A stretch of DNA of 6,078 nt, from positions 1 to 6,078 of the forward strand of contig DMCI01000129.1 in assembly GCA_003445835.1 (NCBI GenBank), written 5' to 3'. Positions within the stretch are counted from its first letter, which is position 1; every line of letters begins with the position of its first letter. Below the pieces are notes generated by a model. That model had not been told where the DNA came from. It ran no database searches and saw only the letters and a program-made list of their open reading frames with translations. Below, piece by piece: positions 4,582 to 6,078 of the stretch. The stretch is from Clostridiales bacterium. Its GTDB lineage: Bacteria > Bacillota > Clostridia > Christensenellales > CAG-1252. The translations under genes and the position numbers were made by a program.

Positions 4582-5745
4582 ATGTACGTCTTGACCCTCA
4601 AAAAAGGAGAAGAAAAACGCGCCGACAAACACCCTTGGATTTTTGCCAATACCGTGCAAAAAATCGAAGGGAAGGACAGCCAAGGCTCGGTCGCCAAGGT
4701 TGTGACTCAAACGGGTCGCTTGGTCGGCTACGGCTTTATCAACCACGCGTCCAAGATCATTGTGCGTTTGCTCACCCGTGACGAAACGCCCATCGACGAA
4801 AAGCTTTTCCTCGACAGAGTGTTAAAAGCAAAAGCACAGCGCGAAGCTTTGGGTTACGACGACAACTACCGCGCCGTTTTCAGTGAGTCGGACGGATTGC
4901 CCGGGCTGATCGTGGATAAGTACCGCGACCACCTTTCGGTGCAGATTCTCACTTTGGGAATGGACGTTAGGCGCGATCTGATCGTGGACGTACTCAAACG
5001 AGCTTTCTCCCCCGCCTGCATTTACGAACGAAGCGACGTTGCTTCGCGCCAAAAGGAAGGGTTAGAGGAAAGAAAAGGCGTCCTCTTCGGTACCCTTGAC
5101 AAAGATCTCACGATCACGGAAAACGGGCTGACCCTCGCTGTCGACCTTGAAAACGGGCAAAAAACCGGGTACTTTTTGGATCAAAAGGAAACGCGCGCCG
5201 CAGTCACCCGCTACGCAAAAGGGAAAAAGATGCTTGACCTCTTTTGCAATCAAGGCGGCTTTTCATTAAACGCCGCGAAAGGCGGCGCCAAAGAGGTCAC
5301 CGCGGTGGACGTCAGCGAAACTGCTCTTGCGCAAGTAGCCAAAAACGCCGCGTTGAACGGCTTTACGCAGATCAAGACGGAAAAGGCGGACGTCTTTGCT
5401 TATCTTAGGGAACTCAAAAAGACCCTCCGACGCTTTGACCTCATCGTTCTCGATCCCCCCGCTTTCACCAAAAGTTCGGATACCGTCAAGGAAGGGTACA
5501 AAGGCTACCTGACCACCAACGCCGAAGCGCTTTCCGTTTTGGAAAAAGGCGGCGTGATGTTCACTTGCAGTTGCAGTAGGTTTATGACCATTCCGCTCTT
5601 TTTGAAAATGGTGGAAGAAGCCGCCGCCATTGCCAAAGTGAACGTCAAACTTTTGGAGATAAAAACGCAAGCGCCCGACCACGCTTCCCTCGTCGGTCTG
5701 GACGACGCTTTGTATTTAAAGACCGTCGTATTGATGCGCGTTTGA
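4582..5745 (+). CDS. rlmI: 23S rRNA (cytosine-C5) methyltransferase, RlmI-type
   Basis: Class I SAM-dependent RNA methyltransferase; E. coli RlmI makes m5C1962 in 23S rRNA, and this gene is taken as its counterpart by similarity of architecture. The 387-residue length is close to E. coli RlmI (about 396). An N-terminal PUA-like RNA-binding domain covers roughly residues 1-70, followed by the RlmI-like central domain with YRAVFSESDGLPGLIVDKY (97-115). KTGYFLDQKE (194-203) precedes the SAM-binding motif LDLFCNQGGFSLNAA (218-232), then VDVSE (242-246), the DPPAF motif (291-295) and TCSCSR (328-333), which holds the candidate catalytic cysteine. The C-terminal PDHASL resembles the family's PDHP-S segment. 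The start at 4582 is set by AGGAG at 4571-4575. It is a single-gene unit: own promoter upstream, intrinsic terminator immediately downstream. Methyltransferase identity is secure; the exact rRNA site is inferred. Confidence 0.92.
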   Translation: MYVLTLKKGEEKRADKHPWIFANTVQKIEGKDSQGSVAKVVTQTGRLVGYGFINHASKIIVRLLTRDETPIDEKLFLDRVLKAKAQREALGYDDNYRAVFSESDGLPGLIVDKYRDHLSVQILTLGMDVRRDLIVDVLKRAFSPACIYERSDVASRQKEGLEERKGVLFGTLDKDLTITENGLTLAVDLENGQKTGYFLDQKETRAAVTRYAKGKKMLDLFCNQGGFSLNAAKGGAKEVTAVDVSETALAQVAKNAALNGFTQIKTEKADVFAYLRELKKTLRRFDLIVLDPPAFTKSSDTVKEGYKGYLTTNAEALSVLEKGGVMFTCSCSRFMTIPLFLKMVEEAAAIAKVNVKLLEIKTQAPDHASLVGLDDALYLKTVVLMRV

Positions 5746-5750
5746 TCTTA

Positions 5751-5778
5751 GGTGTCCTTTCTAGGGCACCGTTTTTTT
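5751..5778 (+). terminator. Intrinsic terminator of rlmI
   Basis: GGTGTCC (5751-5757) pairs with GGGCACC (5764-5770) as a 7-bp GC-rich stem with one G-U wobble and a 6-nt loop (TTTCTA). It is followed by G and then seven T residues (5772-5778). It starts 6 nt after the rlmI stop codon. Confidence 0.9.
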
Positions 5779-5784
5779 GCCCTC

Positions 5785-5814
5785 TTGAAATAGTCCTTAT
5801 TTTTGTGCTATAGT
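5785..5814 (+). promoter_or_regulatory. Promoter of the SIR2-family gene, predicting a leaderless mRNA
   Basis: -35 TTGAAA (5785-5790), an 18-nt spacer, TGC (5806-5808) and -10 TATAGT (5809-5814), an extended -10. The predicted start falls at 5820-5822, which is the ATG itself. There is no SD-like sequence between the -10 and the ATG. Confidence 0.65.
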
Positions 5815-5820
5815 ATTGAT

Positions 5821-6078
5821 ATGGGCGACGGCAACATTCAAAAACTGCAAGAGATCGTAGACCGAGCAAAGCGCTTGGTGTTTTTCGGCGGCGCAGGCGT
5901 CAGTACCGAAAGCGGCATCCCCGACTTTCGCAGTAAGGACGGCTTATATAACCAAAAGTATAAGTTCCCGCCCGAGTATATGCTTTCGCACGCTTGCTTT
6001 GTGGATCGCACGGAGGATTTTTACGAGTTTTACCGTGACAAGATCCTGTCTTACGAAGCCAAGCCCAACGCCGCGCAC
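5821..6078 (+). CDS. SIR2-family NAD-dependent protein deacylase (partial, N-terminus only)
   Basis: The first 86 residues of a sirtuin (CobB/SrtN type); the rest lies beyond the right edge. Family knowledge: sirtuins use NAD+ to remove acetyl or other acyl groups from lysines, yielding nicotinamide and O-acyl-ADP-ribose, in the cytoplasm. The NAD-binding signature GAGVSTESGIPDFRS is intact at residues 24-38, followed by KDGLYNQKYKFPPEYMLSH (39-57), typical of bacterial sirtuins, and PNAAH at 82-86, the start of the conserved P-N-xx-H segment. The zinc-binding cysteines and catalytic histidine lie outside the window. The ATG at 5821 gives a normal N-terminus of about 20 residues before the Rossmann motif, but it has no SD and lies 6 nt after a -10 box, suggesting leaderless translation. 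An in-frame TTG at 5803 is possible but lies within the promoter. The rlmI terminator separates it from rlmI, so it is an independent unit. Confidence 0.9.
   Translation, partial: MGDGNIQKLQEIVDRAKRLVFFGGAGVSTESGIPDFRSKDGLYNQKYKFPPEYMLSHACFVDRTEDFYEFYRDKILSYEAKPNAAH

Noticed and set aside
1..6078. CRISPR array, tRNA or rRNA gene, insertion sequence, phage or defence genes
   Set aside because: No regularly spaced direct repeats, no cloverleaf or rRNA-like sequence, no transposase or integrase motifs, and all coding space is explained by housekeeping families.

Overview
The window is ordinary chromosomal housekeeping DNA from a bacterium, most likely a member of the Bacillota (Clostridia-like). 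This is inferred from strong TTGACA/TATAAT-type promoters, purine-rich Shine-Dalgarno (SD) sites, U-tailed hairpin terminators, the standard genetic code (TGA is used as a stop by deoC, the COG0523 gene and rlmI) and the character of the proteins. I cannot place it to genus. Five complete genes and two truncated ones fill almost the whole window; the largest gap is about 240 bp.

Layout. (1) Bases 1-425, minus strand: N-terminal part of a uridine-kinase-like nucleoside kinase that runs off the left edge. (2) Bases 426-668: a divergent intergenic region with one promoter firing left (kinase) and one firing right (deoC), separated by about 150 bp rich in small inverted repeats. (3) Bases 669-1753, plus strand: a two-gene operon, deoC (deoxyribose-phosphate aldolase) and dtd (D-aminoacyl-tRNA deacylase), joined by an ATGA overlap. 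(4) Bases 1739-1855: a convergent termination zone with three successive hairpins, the last a near-ideal bidirectional terminator. (5) Bases 1870-4432, minus strand: a MATE-family efflux transporter followed by a COG0523/CobW-family metal-handling GTPase, each with its own promoter and each promoter carrying a palindrome that could be an operator. (6) Bases 4475-4552: back-to-back promoters for the MATE gene and rlmI. (7) Bases 4582-5745, plus strand: an RlmI-type 23S rRNA cytosine methyltransferase ending in a classic terminator. (8) Bases 5821-6078, plus strand: the start of a SIR2-family NAD-dependent deacylase gene, apparently leaderless, cut by the right edge.

Functionally the genes are a loose collection: nucleoside and deoxyribose-phosphate metabolism (kinase, DeoC), translation quality and rRNA modification (Dtd, RlmI), metal homeostasis (COG0523), efflux (MATE) and NAD-dependent deacylation (SIR2). 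I see no defence system, mobile element, CRISPR array, tRNA or rRNA, and nothing that amounts to a new multi-gene system. The points worth a second look are regulatory: a 20-bp palindrome over the MATE -10 box, a 16-bp palindrome in the promoter spacer of the COG0523 gene, very short or absent 5' leaders on three genes, a nucleoside kinase without the usual long N-terminal extension, and inverted-repeat clusters that may be dispersed genomic repeats.
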